Positions 1 through 14,400 of a stretch of 64,000 nucleotides of DNA are shown here, in pieces; within the stretch, counting starts at the first letter, position 1; each line of letters begins with the position of its first letter. The translations under genes were made by a program, and so were the position numbers. This DNA is from Amblyomma americanum. Its lineage: Eukaryota > Arthropoda > Arachnida > Ixodida > Ixodidae. Location: assembly GCF_052857255.1 (NCBI RefSeq), contig NW_027526486.1, positions 558,001 through 622,000 of the forward strand, given 5' to 3'. The notes under the pieces were generated by a model. That model did no database searches. It was not told where the DNA came from and was given only the letters and a program-made list of their open reading frames with translations.

Positions 1-241
1 TCCTCGACGACTCGTAAAATCGATGCTCGTGAATCTTGCTAGTTTCGATGTAAAACGATGTATCCCGTTGTTTTGAGCCGGAATACAGGTTTTCGCGCAG
101 TTCTGAGAGTTAAAGTTTACACCTTTCTTTCATGTACTCTTCGAGGACATGTAAAATCGATGCTCGTGAATCTTGCTAGTTTCGACCTAAAACGATGTAT
201 CCTTTTGTTTTGAGCTGGAATACAAGTTTTCGCGCAGTTCT

Positions 242-268
242 GAGAGAAAAAGTTTACACCTTTCTCTC
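242..268. repeat. Dyad (inverted repeat) in the satellite monomer, representative copy
   Basis: An 8-bp perfect inverted repeat, GAGAGAAA (242-249) and TTTCTCTC (261-268), is separated by 11 bp. It recurs in most monomers of both blocks. Monomers with GAGAGTTAAAG or GAGAGGAAAAG have a damaged left arm. It could extrude a small hairpin or bind a dimeric protein. No function is shown by the sequence. Confidence 0.6.
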
Positions 269-1519
269 GTGTACTCTTCGACGACATGTAAAATCGATGC
301 TCGTGAATCTTGCTAGTTTCGATCTAAAACGATGAATCCCGGTGTTTTGAACCGGAATACAAGTTTTCGCGCAGTTCTGAGAGAAAAAGTTTACACCTTT
401 CTCTCGTCTACTATTCGACGACTCGTAAAATCGATGCTCGTGAATCTTGCTAGTTTCGACCTAAAACGATGTATCCCTTTGTTATGAGCCGGAATACAAG
501 TTTTCGCGCAGTTCTGAGAGAAAAAGTTTACACCTTTCTCTCGTCTACTGTTCGACGACTCGTAAAATTGATGCTCGTGAATCTTGCTAGTTTCGACCTA
601 AAACGATGTATCCCGTTGTTTTGAGCCGGAATAAATGTTTTCGCGCAGTTCTGAGAGGAAAAGTTTACACCTTTCTCTCGTGTACTCTTCGACGACTTGT
701 AAAATCGATGCTCGTGAATCTTGCTAGTTTCGATCTAAAACGATGTATCCCGTTGTTTTGAGCCGCAATACAAGTTTTCGCGCCGTTCTGAGAGAAAACG
801 TTTACACCTTTCTCTCGTCTACTATTCGAAGACTTGTAAAATCGATGCTCGTGAATCTTGCTAGTTTCGACCTGACACGATGTATCCCTTTGTTTTGAGC
901 CGGAATACAAGTTTTCGCGCAGTTCTGAGAGAAAAAGTTTACACCTTTCTCTCGTGTACTCTTCGACGACTTGTAAAATCGATGCTCGTGAATCATGCTA
1001 GTTTCGACCTAAAACGGTGTATCCCGTTGTTTTGAGCCGGAATACAAGTTTTCGCGCAGTTCTGAGAGAAAAAGTTTACACCTTTCTCTCGTGTTCTCTT
1101 CGATGACTTGTAAAATCGATGCTCGTGAATCATGCTAGTTTCGATCTAAAACGATGTATCCCGTTGTTTTGAGTCGGAATACAAGTTTTCGCGCAGTTCT
1201 GAGAGTTAAAGTTTACACCTTTCTGTCGTCTACTCTTCGAAGACTTGAGAAATCGATTCTCGTGAATCTTGCTAGATTCGATCTAAAGCAATCTATCTCG
1301 TTGTTTTGAGCCGGAATACAAGTTTTCGCGAGGTTCTGAGAGAAAAAGTTTACACCTTTCTCTCGTGTACTCTTCGACGACTTGTAAAATCGATGCTCGT
1401 GAATCTTTCTAGTTTCGATCTAAAACTATTTATCCCGTTGCTTTGAGCCGGAATACAAGTTTTCGCGCAGTTCTGAGAGAAAACGTTTACACCTTTTTCT
1501 CGTCTACTATTCGACGACT

Positions 1520-4500
1520 TGTGAAATCGATTCTCGTGAATCTTGCTAGATTCGATCTAAAGCAATCTATCTCGTTGTTTTGAGCCGGAATACAAGTTTT
1601 CGCGAGGTTCTGAGAGAAAAAGTTTACACCTTTCTCTCGTGTACTCTTCGACGACTTGTAAAATCGATGCTCGTGAATCTTTCTAGTTTCGATCTAAAAC
1701 TATTTATCCCGTTGTTTTGAGCCGGAATACAAGTTTTCGCGCAGTTCTGGGAGAAAACGTTTACACCTTTTTCTCGTCTACTATTCGATGACTTGTAAAA
1801 TCGATGTTCGTGAATCTTGCTAGTTTCGACCTAAAACGATGTATCCCGTTGTTTTGAGCCGGAATACAAGTTTTCGCGCAGTTCTGAGAGAAAAAGTTTA
1901 CACCTTTCTCTCGTCTACTCCTCGACGACTCGTAAAATCTATGCTCGTGAATCTTGCTAGTTTCGATGTAAAACGATGTATCCCGTTGTTTTGAGCCGGA
2001 ATACAAGTTTTCGCGCAGTTCTGAGAGTTAAAGTTTACACCTTTCTTTCATGTACTCTTCGAGGACATGTAAAATCGATGCTCGTGAATCTTGCTAGTTT
2101 CGACCTAAAACGATGTATCCTTTTGTTTTGAGCCGGAATACAAGTTTTCGCGCAGTTCTGAGAGAAAAAGTTTACACCTTTCTCTCGTGTACTCTTCGAC
2201 GACATGTAAAATCGATGCTCGTGAATCTTGCTAGTTTCGATCTAAAACGATGAATCCCGTTGTTTTGAACTGGAATACAAGTTTTCGCGCAGTTCTGAGA
2301 GAAAAAGTTTACACCTTTCTCTCGCGTTCTCTTCGATGACTTTTAAAATCGATGCTCGTGAATCATGCTAGTTTCGACCTAAAACGATGTATCCCGTTGT
2401 TTTGAGCCGGAATACACGTTTTCGCGCAGTTCTGAGAGGAAAAGTTTACACCTTTCTCTCGTGTACTCTTCGACGACTTGTAAAATCGATGCTCGTGAAT
2501 CTTGCTAGTTTCGATCTAAAACGATGTATCCCGTTGTTTTGAGCCGGAATACAAGTTTTCGCGCCGTTCTGAGAGAAAACGTTTACACCTTTCTCTCGTC
2601 TACTATTCGAAGACTTGAAAAATCGATGCTCGTGAATCTTGCTAGTTTCGACCTAAAACGATGTATCCCTTTGTTTTGAGCCGGAATACAAGTTTTCGCG
2701 CAGTTCTGAGAGAAAAAGTTTACACCTTTCTCTCGTCTACTATTCGACGACTTGTAAAATCGATGCTCGTGAATTATGCTAGTTTCGATCTAAAACGGTG
2801 TATCCCGTTGTTTTGAGCCGGAATACAAGTTTTCGCGCAGTTCTGAGAGAAAAAGTGTACACCTTTCTCTCATCTACTCTTCGAAGACTTGTAAAATCGA
2901 TGCTCGTGAATCTTGCTAGTTTCGATCTAAAACGATGTATCCCGTTGTTTTGAGCCGGAATACAAGTTTTCGCGCAGTTCTGAGAGAAAAAGTTTACACC
3001 TTTCTCTCGTGTACTCTTCGACGACATGTAAAATCGATGCTCGTGAATTTTGCTAGTTTCGATCTAAAACGATATATCCTGTTGTTTTGAGCCGGAATAC
3101 AAGTTTTCGCGCAGTTCGGAGAGAAAAAGTTTACACCTTTCTCTCGTCTACTCCTCGACGACTCGTAAAATCGATGCTCGTGAATCTTGCTAGTTTCGAT
3201 GTAAAACGATGTATCCCGTTGTTTTGAGCCGGAATACAAGTTTTCGCGCAGTTCTGAGAGTTAAAGTTTACACCTTTCTTTCATGTACTCTTCGAGGACA
3301 TGTAAAATCGATGCTCGTGAATCTTGCTAGTTTCGACCTAAAACGATGTATCCTTTTGTTTTGAGCCGGAATACAAGTTTTCGCGCAGTTCTGAGAGAAA
3401 AAGTTTACACCTTTCTCTCGTGTACTCTTCGACGACATGTAAAATCGATGCTCGTGAATCTTGCTAGTTTCGATCTAAAACGATGAATCCCGGTGTTTTG
3501 AACCGGAATACAAGTTTTCGCGCAGTTCTGAGAAAAAAAGTTTACACCTTTCTCTCGTCTACTATTCGACGACTCTTAAAATCGATGCTCGTGAATCTTG
3601 CTAGTTTCGACCTAAAACGATGTATCCCTTTGTTTTGAGCCGGAATACAAGTTTTCGCGCAGTTCTGAGAGAAAAAGTTTACACCTTTCTCTCGTCTACT
3701 GTTCGACGACTCGTAAAATTGATGCTCGTGAATCTTGCTAGTTTCGACCTAAAACGATGTATCCCGTTGTTTTGAGCCGGAATAAATGTTTTCGCGCAGT
3801 TCTGAGAGGAAAAGTTTACACCTTTCTCTCGTGTACTCTTCGACGACTTGTAAAATCGATGCTCGTGAATCTTGCTAGTTTCGATCTAAAACGATGTATC
3901 CCGTTGTTTTGAGCCGCAATACAAGTTTTCGCGCCGTTCTGAGAGAAAACGTTTACACCTTTCTCTCGTCTACTATTCGAAAACTTGTAAAATCGATGCT
4001 CGTGAATCTTGCTAGTTTCGACCTAAAACGATGTATCCCTTTGTTTTGAGCCGGAATACAAGTTTTCGCGCAGTTCTGAGAGAAAAAGTTTACACCTTTC
4101 TCTCGTGTACTCTTCGACGACTTGTAAAATCGATGCTCGTGAATCATGCTAGTTTCGACCTAAAACGGTGTATCCCGTTGTTTTGAGCCGGAATACAAGT
4201 TTTCGCGCAGTTCTGAGAGAAAAAGTTTACACCTTTCTCTCGTGTTCTCTTCGATGACTTGTAAAATCGATGCTTGTGAATCATGCTAGTTTCGATCAAA
4301 AACGATGTATCCCGTTGTTTTGAGTCGGAATACAAGTTTTCGCGCAGTTCTGAGAGTTAAAGTTTACACCTTTCTGTCGTCTACTCTTCGAAGACTTGAG
4401 AAATCGATTCTCGTGAATCTTGCTAGATTCGATCTAAAGCAATCTATCTCGTTGTTTTGAGCCGGAATACAAGTTTTCGCGAGGTTCTGAGAGAAAAAGT

Positions 4501-5081
4501 TTACACCTTTCTCTCGTGTACTCTTCGACGACTTGTAAAATCGATGCTCGTGAATCTTTCTAGTTTCGATCTAAAACCATTTATCCCATTGTTTTGAGCC
4601 GGAATACAAGTTTTCGCGCAGTTCTGAGAGAAAACGTTTACACCTTTTTCTCGTCCACTATTCGACGACTTGTAAAATCGATGTTCGTGAATCTTGCTAG
4701 TTTCGATCTAAAACGTTGTATCCCGTTGTTTTGAGCCGGAATACAAGTTTTCGCGCAGTTCTGAGAGAAAAAGTTTACACCTTTCTCTCGTGTACTCTTC
4801 GAAGACTTGTAAAATCGATGCTCGTGAATCTTGCTAGTTTCGATCTAAAACGATGTATCCCGTTGTTTTGAGCCGGAATACAAGTTTTTGCGCAGTTCTG
4901 AGAGAAAAAGTTTACACCTTTCTCTCGTGTACTCTTCGAAGACTTGTAAAATCGATGCTCGTGAATCTTGCTAGTTTTGATCTAAAACGATGTATCCCGT
5001 TGTTTTGAGTCGGAATACAAGTTTTCGCGCAGTTCTGAGAGTTAAAGTTTACACCTTTCTCTCGTCTACTCTTCGAAGACT
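1520..5081. repeat. 26-monomer higher-order repeat, left copy 1
   Basis: This 3,562-bp segment (26 x 137 bp) is followed directly by a second copy. Diagnostic variants, such as the GTGAAATCGATTCTCG monomer near 1,530 and the monomer with GTGTACACC near 2,855, recur exactly 3,562 bp downstream. The limits are set by where the 3,562-bp match begins. The phase of the repeat is arbitrary. Confidence 0.85.
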
Positions 5082-8000
5082 TGTGAAATCGATTCTCGTG
5101 AATCTTGCTAGATTCGATCTAAAGCAATCTATCTCGTTGTTTTGAGCCGGAATACAAGTTTTCGCGAGGTTCTGAGAGAAAAAGTTTACACCTTTCTCTC
5201 GTGTACTCTTCGACGACTTGTAAAATCGATGCTCGTGAATCTTTCTAGTTTCGATCTAAAACTATTTATCCCGTTGTTTTGAGCCGGAATACAAGTTTTC
5301 GCGCAGTTCTGGGAGAAAACGTTTACACCTTTTTCTCGTCTACTATTCGATGACTTGTAAAATCGATGTTCGTGAATCTTGCTAGTTTCGACCTAAAACG
5401 ATGTATCCCGTTGTTTTGAGCCGGAATACAAGTTTTCGCGCAGTTCTGAGAGAAAAAGTTTACACCTTTCTCTCGTCTACTCCTCGACGACTCGTAAAAT
5501 CTATGCTCGTGAATCTTGCTAGTTTCGATGTAAAACGATGTATCCCGTTGTTTTGAGCCGGAATACAAGTTTTCGCGCAGTTCTGAGAGTTAAAGTTTAC
5601 ACCTTTCTTTCATGTACTCTTCGAGGACATGTAAAATCGATGCTCGTGAATCTTGCTAGTTTCGACCTAAAACGATGTATCCTTTTGTTTTGAGCCGGAA
5701 TACAAGTTTTCGCGCAGTTCTGAGAGAAAAAGTTTACACCTTTCTCTCGTGTACTCTTCGACGACATGTAAAATCGATGCTCGTGAATCTTGCTAGTTTC
5801 GATCTAAAACGATGAATCCCGTTGTTTTGAACTGGAATACAAGTTTTCGCGCAGTTCTGAGAGAAAAAGTTTACACCTTTCTCTCGCGTTCTCTTCGATG
5901 ACTTTTAAAATCGATGCTCGTGAATCATGCTAGTTTCGACCTAAAACGATGTATCCCGTTGTTTTGAGCCGGAATACACGTTTTCGCGCAGTTCTGAGAG
6001 GAAAAGTTTACACCTTTCTCTCGTGTACTCTTCGACGACTTGTAAAATCGATGCTCGTGAATCTTGCTAGTTTCGATCTAAAACGATGTATCCCGTTGTT
6101 TTGAGCCGGAATACAAGTTTTCGCGCCGTTCTGAGAGAAAACGTTTACACCTTTCTCTCGTCTACTATTCGAAGACTTGAAAAATCGATGCTCGTGAATC
6201 TTGCTAGTTTCGACCTAAAACGATGTATCCCTTTGTTTTGAGCCGGAATACAAGTTTTCGCGCAGTTCTGAGAGAAAAAGTTTACACCTTTCTCTCGTCT
6301 ACTATTCGACGACTTGTAAAATCGATGCTCGTGAATTATGCTAGTTTCGATCTAAAACGGTGTATCCCGTTGTTTTGAGCCGGAATACAAGTTTTCGCGC
6401 AGTTCTGAGAGAAAAAGTGTACACCTTTCTCTCATCTACTCTTCGAAGACTTGTAAAATCGATGCTCGTGAATCTTGCTAGTTTCGATCTAAAACGATGT
6501 ATCCCGTTGTTTTGAGCCGGAATACAAGTTTTCGCGCAGTTCTGAGAGAAAAAGTTTACACCTTTCTCTCGTGTACTCTTCGACGACATGTAAAATCGAT
6601 GCTCGTGAATTTTGCTAGTTTCGATCTAAAACGATATATCCTGTTGTTTTGAGCCGGAATACAAGTTTTCGCGCAGTTCGGAGAGAAAAAGTTTACACCT
6701 TTCTCTCGTCTACTCCTCGACGACTCGTAAAATCGATGCTCGTGAATCTTGCTAGTTTCGATGTAAAACGATGTATCCCGTTGTTTTGAGCCGGAATACA
6801 AGTTTTCGCGCAGTTCTGAGAGTTAAAGTTTAGACCTTTCTTTCATGTACTCTTCGAGGACATGTAAAATCGATGCTCGTGAATCTTGCTAGTTTCGACC
6901 TAAAACGATGTATCCTTTTGTTTTGAGCCGGAATACAAGTTTTCGCGCAGTTCTGAGAGAAAAAGTTTACACCTTTCTCTCGTGTACTCTTCGACGACAT
7001 GTAAAATCGATGCTCGTGAATCTTGCTAGTTTCGATCTAAAACGATGAATCCCGGTGTTTTGAACCGGAATACAAGTTTTCGCGCAGTTCTGAGAGAAAA
7101 AGTTTACACCTTTCTCTCGTCTACTATTCGACGACTCTTAAAATCGATGCTCGTGAATCTTGCTAGTTTCGACCTAAAACGATGTATCCCTTTGTTTTGA
7201 GCCGGAATACAAGTTTTCGCGCAGTTCTGAGAGAAAAAGTTTACACCTTTCTCTCGTCTACTGTTCGACGACTCGTAAAATTGATGCTCGTGAATCTTGC
7301 TAGTTTCGACCTAAAACGATGTATCCCGTTGTTTTGAGCCGGAATAAATGTTTTCGCGCAGTTCTGAGAGGAAAAGTTTACACCTTTCTCTCGTGTACTC
7401 TTCGACGACTTGTAAAATCGATGCTCGTGAATCTTGCTAGTTTCGATCTAAAACGATGTATCCCGTTGTTTTGAGCCGCAATACAAGTTTTCGCGCCGTT
7501 CTGAGAGAAAACGTTTACACCTTTCTCTCGTCTACTATTCGAAGACTTGTAAAATCGATGCTCGTGAATCTTGCTAGTTTCGACCTAAAACGATGTATCC
7601 CTTTGTTTTGAGCCGGAATACAAGTTTTCGCGCAGTTCTGAGAGAAAAAGTTTACACCTTTCTCTCGTGTACTCTTCGACGACTTGTAAAATCGATGCTC
7701 GTGAATCATGCTAGTTTCGACCTAAAACGGTGTATCCCGTTGTTTTGAGCCGGAATACAAGTTTTCGCGCAGTTCTGAGAGAAAAAGTTTACACCTTTCT
7801 CTCGTGTTCTCTTCGATGACTTGTAAAATCGATGCTTGTGAATCATGCTAGTTTCGATCAAAAACGATGTATCCCGTTGTTTTGAGTCGGAATACAAGTT
7901 TTCGCGCAGTTCTGAGAGTTAAAGTTTACACCTTTCTGTCGTCTACTCTTCGAAGACTTGAGAAATCGATTCTCGTGAATCTTGCTAGATTCGATCTAAA

Positions 8001-8440
8001 GCAATCTATCTCGTTGTTTTGAGCCGGAATACAAGTTTTCGCGAGGTTCTGAGAGAAAAAGTTTACACCTTTCTCTCGTGTACTCTTCGACGACTTGTAA
8101 AATCGATGCTCGTGAATCTTTCTAGTTTCGATCTAAAACCATTTATCCCATTGTTTTGAGCCGGAATACAAGTTTTCGCGCAGTTCTGAGAGAAAACGTT
8201 TACACCTTTTTCTCGTCTACTATTCGACGACTTGTAAAATCGATGTTCGTGAATCTTGCTAGTTTCGATCTAAAACGTTGTATCCCGTTGTTTTGAGCCG
8301 GAATACAAGTTTTCGCGCAGTTCTGAGAGAAAAAGTTTACACCTTTCTCTCGTGTACTCTTCGAAGACTTGTAAAATCGATGCTCGTGAATCTTGCTAGT
8401 TTCGATCTAAAACGATGTATCCCGTTGTTTTGAGCCGGAA
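5082..8440. repeat. 26-monomer higher-order repeat, left copy 2 (incomplete)
   Basis: This second copy of the 3,562-bp HOR matches 1,520-4,878 monomer by monomer. Near 8,440 the order changes: copy 1 continues with a TTTTTGCGCAG monomer, while this copy jumps to the GACGACATG / GAATTTTGC monomer type. That is an internal deletion or unequal-exchange junction about 1.5 monomers before the repeat would be complete. Confidence 0.8.
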
Positions 8441-11400
8441 TACAAGTTTTCGCGCAGTTCTGAGAGAAAAAGTTTACACCTTTCTCTCGTGTACTCTTCG
8501 ACGACATGTAAAATCGATGCTCGTGAATTTTGCTAGTTTCGATCTAAAACGATATATCCTGTTGTTTTGAGCCGGAATACAAGTTTTCGCGCAGTTCGGA
8601 GAGAAAAAGTTTACACCTTTCTCTCGTCTACTCCTCGACGACTCGTAAAATCGATGCTCGTGAATCTTGCTAGTTTCGATGTAAAACGATGTATCCCGTT
8701 GTTTTGAGCCGGAATACAAGTTTTCGCGCAGTTCTGAGAGTTAAAGTTTACACCTTTCTTTCATGTACTCTTCGAGGACATGTAAAATCGATGCTCGTGA
8801 ATCTTGCTAGTTTCGACCTAAAACGATGTATCCTTTTGTTTTGAGCCGGAATACAAGTTTTCGCGCAGTTCTGAGAGAAAAAGTTTACACCTTTCTCTCG
8901 TGTACTCTTCGACGACATGTAAAATCGATGCTCGTGAATCTTGCTAGTTTCGATCTAAAACGATGAATCCCGGTGTTTTGAACCGGAATACAAGTTTTCG
9001 CGCAGTTCTGAGAGAAAAAGTTTACACCTTTCTCTCGTCTACTATTCGACGACTGTTAAAATCGATGCTCGTGAATCTTGCTAGTTTCGACCTAAAACGA
9101 TGTATCCCTTTGTTTTGAGCCGGAATACAAGTTTTCGCGCAGTTCTGAGAGAAAAAGTTTACACCTTTCTCTCGTCTACTGTTCGACGACTCGTAAAATT
9201 GATGCTCGTGAATCTTGCTAGTTTCGACCTAAAACGATGTATCCCGTTGTTTTGAGCCGGAATAAATGTTTTCGCGCAGTTCTGAGAGGAAAAGTTTACA
9301 CCTTTCTCTCGTGTACTCTTCGACGACTTGTAAAATCGATGCTCGTGAATCTTGCTAGTTTCGATCTAAAACGATGTATCCCGTTGTTTTGAGCCGCAAT
9401 ACAAGTTTTCGCGCCGTTCTGAGAGAAAACGTTTACACCTTTCTCTCGTCTACTATTCGAAGACTTGTAAAATCGATGCTCGTGAATCTTGCTAGTTTCG
9501 ACCTAAAACGATGTATCCCTTTGTTTTGAGCCGGAATACAAGTTTTCGCGCAGTTCTGAGAGAAAAAGTTTACACCTTTCTCTCGTGTACTCTTCGACGA
9601 CTTGTAAAATCGATGCTCGTGAATCATGCTAGTTTCGACCTAAAACGGTGTATCCCGTTGTTTTGAGCCGGAATACAAGTTTTCGCGCAGTTCTGAGAGA
9701 AAACGTTTACACCTTTCTCTCGTGTTCTCTTCGATGACTTGTAAAATCGATGCTTGTGAATCATGCTAGTTTCGATCAAAAACGATGTATCCCGTTGTTT
9801 TGAGTCGGAATACAAGTTTTCGCGCAGTTCTGAGAGTTAAAGTTTACACCTTTCTGTCGTCTACTCTTCGAAGACTTGAGAAATCGATTCTCGTGAATCT
9901 TGCTAGATTCGATCTAAAGCAATCTATCTCGTTGTTTTGAGCCGGAATACAAGTTTTCGCGAGGTTCTGAGAGAAAAAGTTTACACCTTTCTCTCGTGTA
10001 CTCTTCGACGACTTGTAAAATCGATGCTCGTGAATCTTTCTAGTTTCGATCTAAAACCATTTATCCCATTGTTTTGAGCCGGAATACAAGTTTTCGCGCA
10101 GTTCTGAGAGAAAACGTTTACACCTTTTTCTCGTCTACTATTCGACGACTTGTAAAATCGATGTTCGTGAATCTTGCTAGTTTCGATCTAAAACGTTGTA
10201 TCCCGTTGTTTTGAGCCGGAATACAAGTTTTCGCGCAGTTCTGAGAGAAAAAGTTTACACCTTTCTCTCGTGTACTCTTCGAAGACTTGTAAAATCGATG
10301 CTCGTGAATCTTGCTAGTTTCGATCTAAAACGATGTATCCCGTTGTTTTGAGCCGGAATACAAGTTTTCGCGCAGTTCTGAGAGAAAAAGTTTACACCTT
10401 TCTCTCGTGTACTCTTCGACGACATGTAAAATCGATGCTCGTGAATTTTGCTAGTTTCAATCTAAAACGATATATCCTGTTGTTTTGAGCCGGAATACAA
10501 GTTTTCGCGCAGTTCGGAGAGAAAAAGTTTACACCTTTCTCTCGTCTACTCCTCGACGACTCGTAAAATCGATGCTCGTGAATCTTGCTAGTTTCGATGT
10601 AAAACGATGTATCCCGTTGTTTTGAGCCGGAATACAAGTTTTCGCGCAGTTCTGAGAGTTAAAGTTTACACCTTTCTTTCATGTACTCTTCGAGGACATG
10701 TAAAATCGATGCTCGTGAATCTTGCTAGTTTCGACCTAAAACGATGTATCCTTTTGTTTTGAGCCGGAATACAAGTTTTCGCGCAGTTCTGAGAGAAAAA
10801 GTTTACACCTTTCTCTCGTGTACTCTTCGACGACATGTAAAATCGATGCTCGTGAATCTTGCTAGTTTCGATCTAAAACGATGAATCCCGGTGTTTTGAA
10901 CCGGAATACAAGTTTTCGCGCAGTTCTGAGAGAAAAAGTTTACACCTTTCTCTCGTCTACTCCTCGACGACTCGTAAAATCTATGCTCGTGAATCTTGCT
11001 AGTTTCGATGTAAAACGATGTATCCCGTTGTTTTGAGCCGGAATACAAGTTTTCGCGCAGTTCTGAGAGTTAAAGTTTACACCTTTCTTTCATGTACTCT
11101 TCGAGGACATGTAAAATCGATGCTCGTGAATCTTGCTAGTTTCGACCTAAAACGATGTATCCTTTTGTTTTGAGCCGGAATACAAGTTTTCGCGCAGTTC
11201 TGAGAGAAAAAGTTTACACCTTTCTCTCGTGTACTCTTCGACGACATGTAAAATCGATGCTCGTGAATCTTGCTAGTTTCGATCTAAAACGATGTATCCC
11301 GTTGTTTTGAGCCGGAATACAAGTTTTCGCGCAGTTCTGAGAGAAAAAGTTTACACCTTTCTCTCGTGTACTCTTCGACGACATGTAAAATCGATGCTCG

Positions 11401-14400
11401 TGAATTTTGCTAGTTTCGATCTAAAACGATATATCCTGTTGTTTTGAGCCGGAATACAAGTTTTCGCGCAGTTCGGAGAGAAAAAGTTTACACCTTTCTC
11501 TCGTCTACTCCTCGACGACTCGTAAAATCGATGCTCGTGAATCTTGCTAGTTTCGATGTAAAACGATGTATCCCGTTGTTTTGAGCCGGAATACAAGTTT
11601 TCGCGCAGTTCTGAGAGTTAAAGTTTACACCTTTCTTTCATGTACTCTTCGAGGACATGTAAAATCGATGCTCGTGAATCTTGCTAGTTTCGACCTAAAA
11701 CGATGTATCCTTTTGTTTTGAGCCGGAATACAAGTTTTCGCGCAGTTCTGAGAGAAAAAGTTTACACCTTTCTCTCGTGTACTCTTCGACGACATGTAAA
11801 ATCGATGCTCCTGAATCTTGCTAGTTTCGATCTAAAACGATGAATCCCGGTGTTTTGAACCGGAATACAAGTTTTCGCGCAGTTCTGAGAAAAAAAGTTT
11901 ACACCTTTCTCTCGTCTACTATTCGACGACTCTTAAAATCGATGCTCGTGAATCTTGCTAGTTTCGACCTAAAACGATGTATCCCTTTGTTTTGAGCCGG
12001 AATACAAGTTTTCGCGCAGTTCTGAGAGAAAAAGTTTACACCTTTCTCTCGTCTACTGTTCGACGACTCGTAAAATTGATGCTCGTGAATCTTGCTAGTT
12101 TCGACCTAAAACGATGTATCCCGTTGTTTTGAGCCGGAATAAATGTTTTCGCGCAGTTCTGAGAGGAAAAGTTTACACCTTTCTCTCGTGTACTCTTCGA
12201 CGACTCGTAAAATCGATGCTCGTGAATCTTGCTAGTTTCGATCTAAAACGATGTATCCCGTTGTTTTGAGCCGCAATACAAGTTTTCGCGCCGTTCTGAG
12301 AGAAAACGTTTACACCTTTCTCTCGTCTACTATTCGAAGACTTGTAAAATCGATGCTCGTGAATCTTGCTAGTTTCGACCTAAAACGATGTATCCCTTTG
12401 TTTTGAGCCGGAATACAAGTTTTCGCGCAGTTCTGAGAGAAAAAGTTTACACCTTTCTCTCGTGTACTCTTCGACGACTTGTAAAATCGATGCTCGTGAA
12501 TCATGCTAGTTTCGACCTAAAACGGTGTATCCCGTTGTTTTGAGCCGGAATACAAGTTTTCGCGCAGTTCTGAGAGAAAAAGTTTACACCTTTCTCTCGT
12601 GTTCTCTTCGATGACTTGTAAAATCGATGCTTGTGAATCATGCTAGTTTCGATCAAAAACGATGTATCCCGTTGTTTTGAGTCGGAATACAAGTTTTCGC
12701 GCAGTTCTGAGAGTTAAAGTTTACACCTTTCTGTCGTCTACTCTTCGAAGACTTGAGAAATCGATTCTCGTGAATCTTGCTAGATTCGATCTAAAGCAAT
12801 CTATCTCGTTGTTTTGAGCCGGAATACAAGTTTTCGCGAGGTTCTGAGAGAAAAAGTTTACACCTTTCTCTCGTGTACTCTTCGACGACTTGTAAAATCG
12901 ATGCTCGTGAATCTTGCTAGTTTCGATCTAAAACGTTGTATCCCGTTGTTTTGAGCCGGAATACAAGTTTTCGCGCAGTTCTGAGAGAAAAAGTTTACAC
13001 CTTTCTCTCGTGTACTCTTCGACGACATGTAAAATCGATGCTCGTGAATTTTGCTAGTTTCGATCTAAAACGATATATCCTGTTGTTTTGAGCCGGAATA
13101 CAAGTTTTCGCGCAGTTCGGAGAGAAAAAGTTTACACCTTTCTCTCGTCTACTCCTCGACGACTCGTAAAATCGATGCTCGTGAATCTTGCTAGTTTCGA
13201 TGTAAAACGATGTATCCCGTTGTTTTGAGCCGGAATACAAGTTTTCGCGCAGTTCTGAGAGTTAAAGTTTACACCTTTCTTTCATGTACTCTTCGAGGAC
13301 ATGTAAAATCGATGCTCGTGAATCTTGCTAGTTTCGACCTAAAACGATGTATCCTTTTGTTTTGAGCCGGAATACAAGTTTTCGCGCAGTTCTGAGAGAA
13401 AAAGTTTACACCTTTCTCTCGTGTACTCTTCGACGACATGTAAAATCGATGCTCGTGAATCTTGCTAGTTTCGATCTAAAACGATGAATCCCGGTGTTTT
13501 GAACCGGAATACAAGTTTTCGCGCAGTTCTGAGAGAAAAAGTTTACACCTTTCTCTCGTCTACTATTCGACGACTCTTAAAATCGATGCTCGTGAATCTT
13601 GCTAGTTTCGACCTAAAACGATGTATCCCTTTGTTTTGAGCCGGAATACAAGTTTTCGCGCAGTTCTGAGAGAAAAAGTTTACACCTTTCTCTCGTCTAC
13701 TGTTCGACGACTCGTAAAATTGATGCTCGTGAATCTTGCTAGTTTCGACCTAAAACGATGTATCCCGTTGTTTTGAGCCGGAATACAAGTTTTCGCGCAG
13801 TTCTGAGAGAAAAAGTGTACACCTTTCTCTCATCTACTCTTCGAAGACTTGTAAAATCGATGCTCGTGAATCTTGCTAGTTTCGATCTAAAACGATGTAT
13901 CCCGTTGTTTTGAGCCGGAATACAAGTTTTCGCGCAGTTCTGAGAGAAAAAGTTTACACCTTTCTCTCGTGTACTCTTCGACGACATGTAAAATCGATGC
14001 TCGTGAATTTTGCTAGTTTCGATCTAAAACGATATATCCTGTTGTTTTGAGCCGGAATACAAGTTTTCGCGCAGTTCGGAGAGAAAAAGTTTACACCTTT
14101 CTCTCGTCTACTCCTCGACGACTCGTAAAATCGATGCTCGTGAATCTTGCTAGTTTCGATGTAAAACGATGTATCCCGTTGTTTTGAGCCGGAATACAAG
14201 TTTTCGCGCAGTTCTGAGAGTTAAAGTTTACACCTTTCTTTCATGTACTCTTCGAGGACATGTAAAATCGATGCTCGTGAATCTTGCTAGTTTCGACCTA
14301 AAACGATGTATCCTTTTGTTTTGAGCCGGAATACAAGTTTTCGCGCAGTTCTGAGAGAAAAAGTTTACACCTTTCTCTCGTGTACTCTTCGACGACATGT

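Noticed and set aside
80..110. CENP-B box in the monomer
   Set aside because: The reverse strand has ACGGGA, but the TTCG and central A required by NTTCGNNNNANNCGGGN are not at the right spacing.
665..910. Minus-strand open frames of 61-86 codons recurring throughout the satellite, as here
   Set aside because: They are translations of the repeat, change frame each monomer because 137 is not a multiple of 3, often begin at TTG instead of ATG, and end within two monomers. There is no codon or domain evidence.
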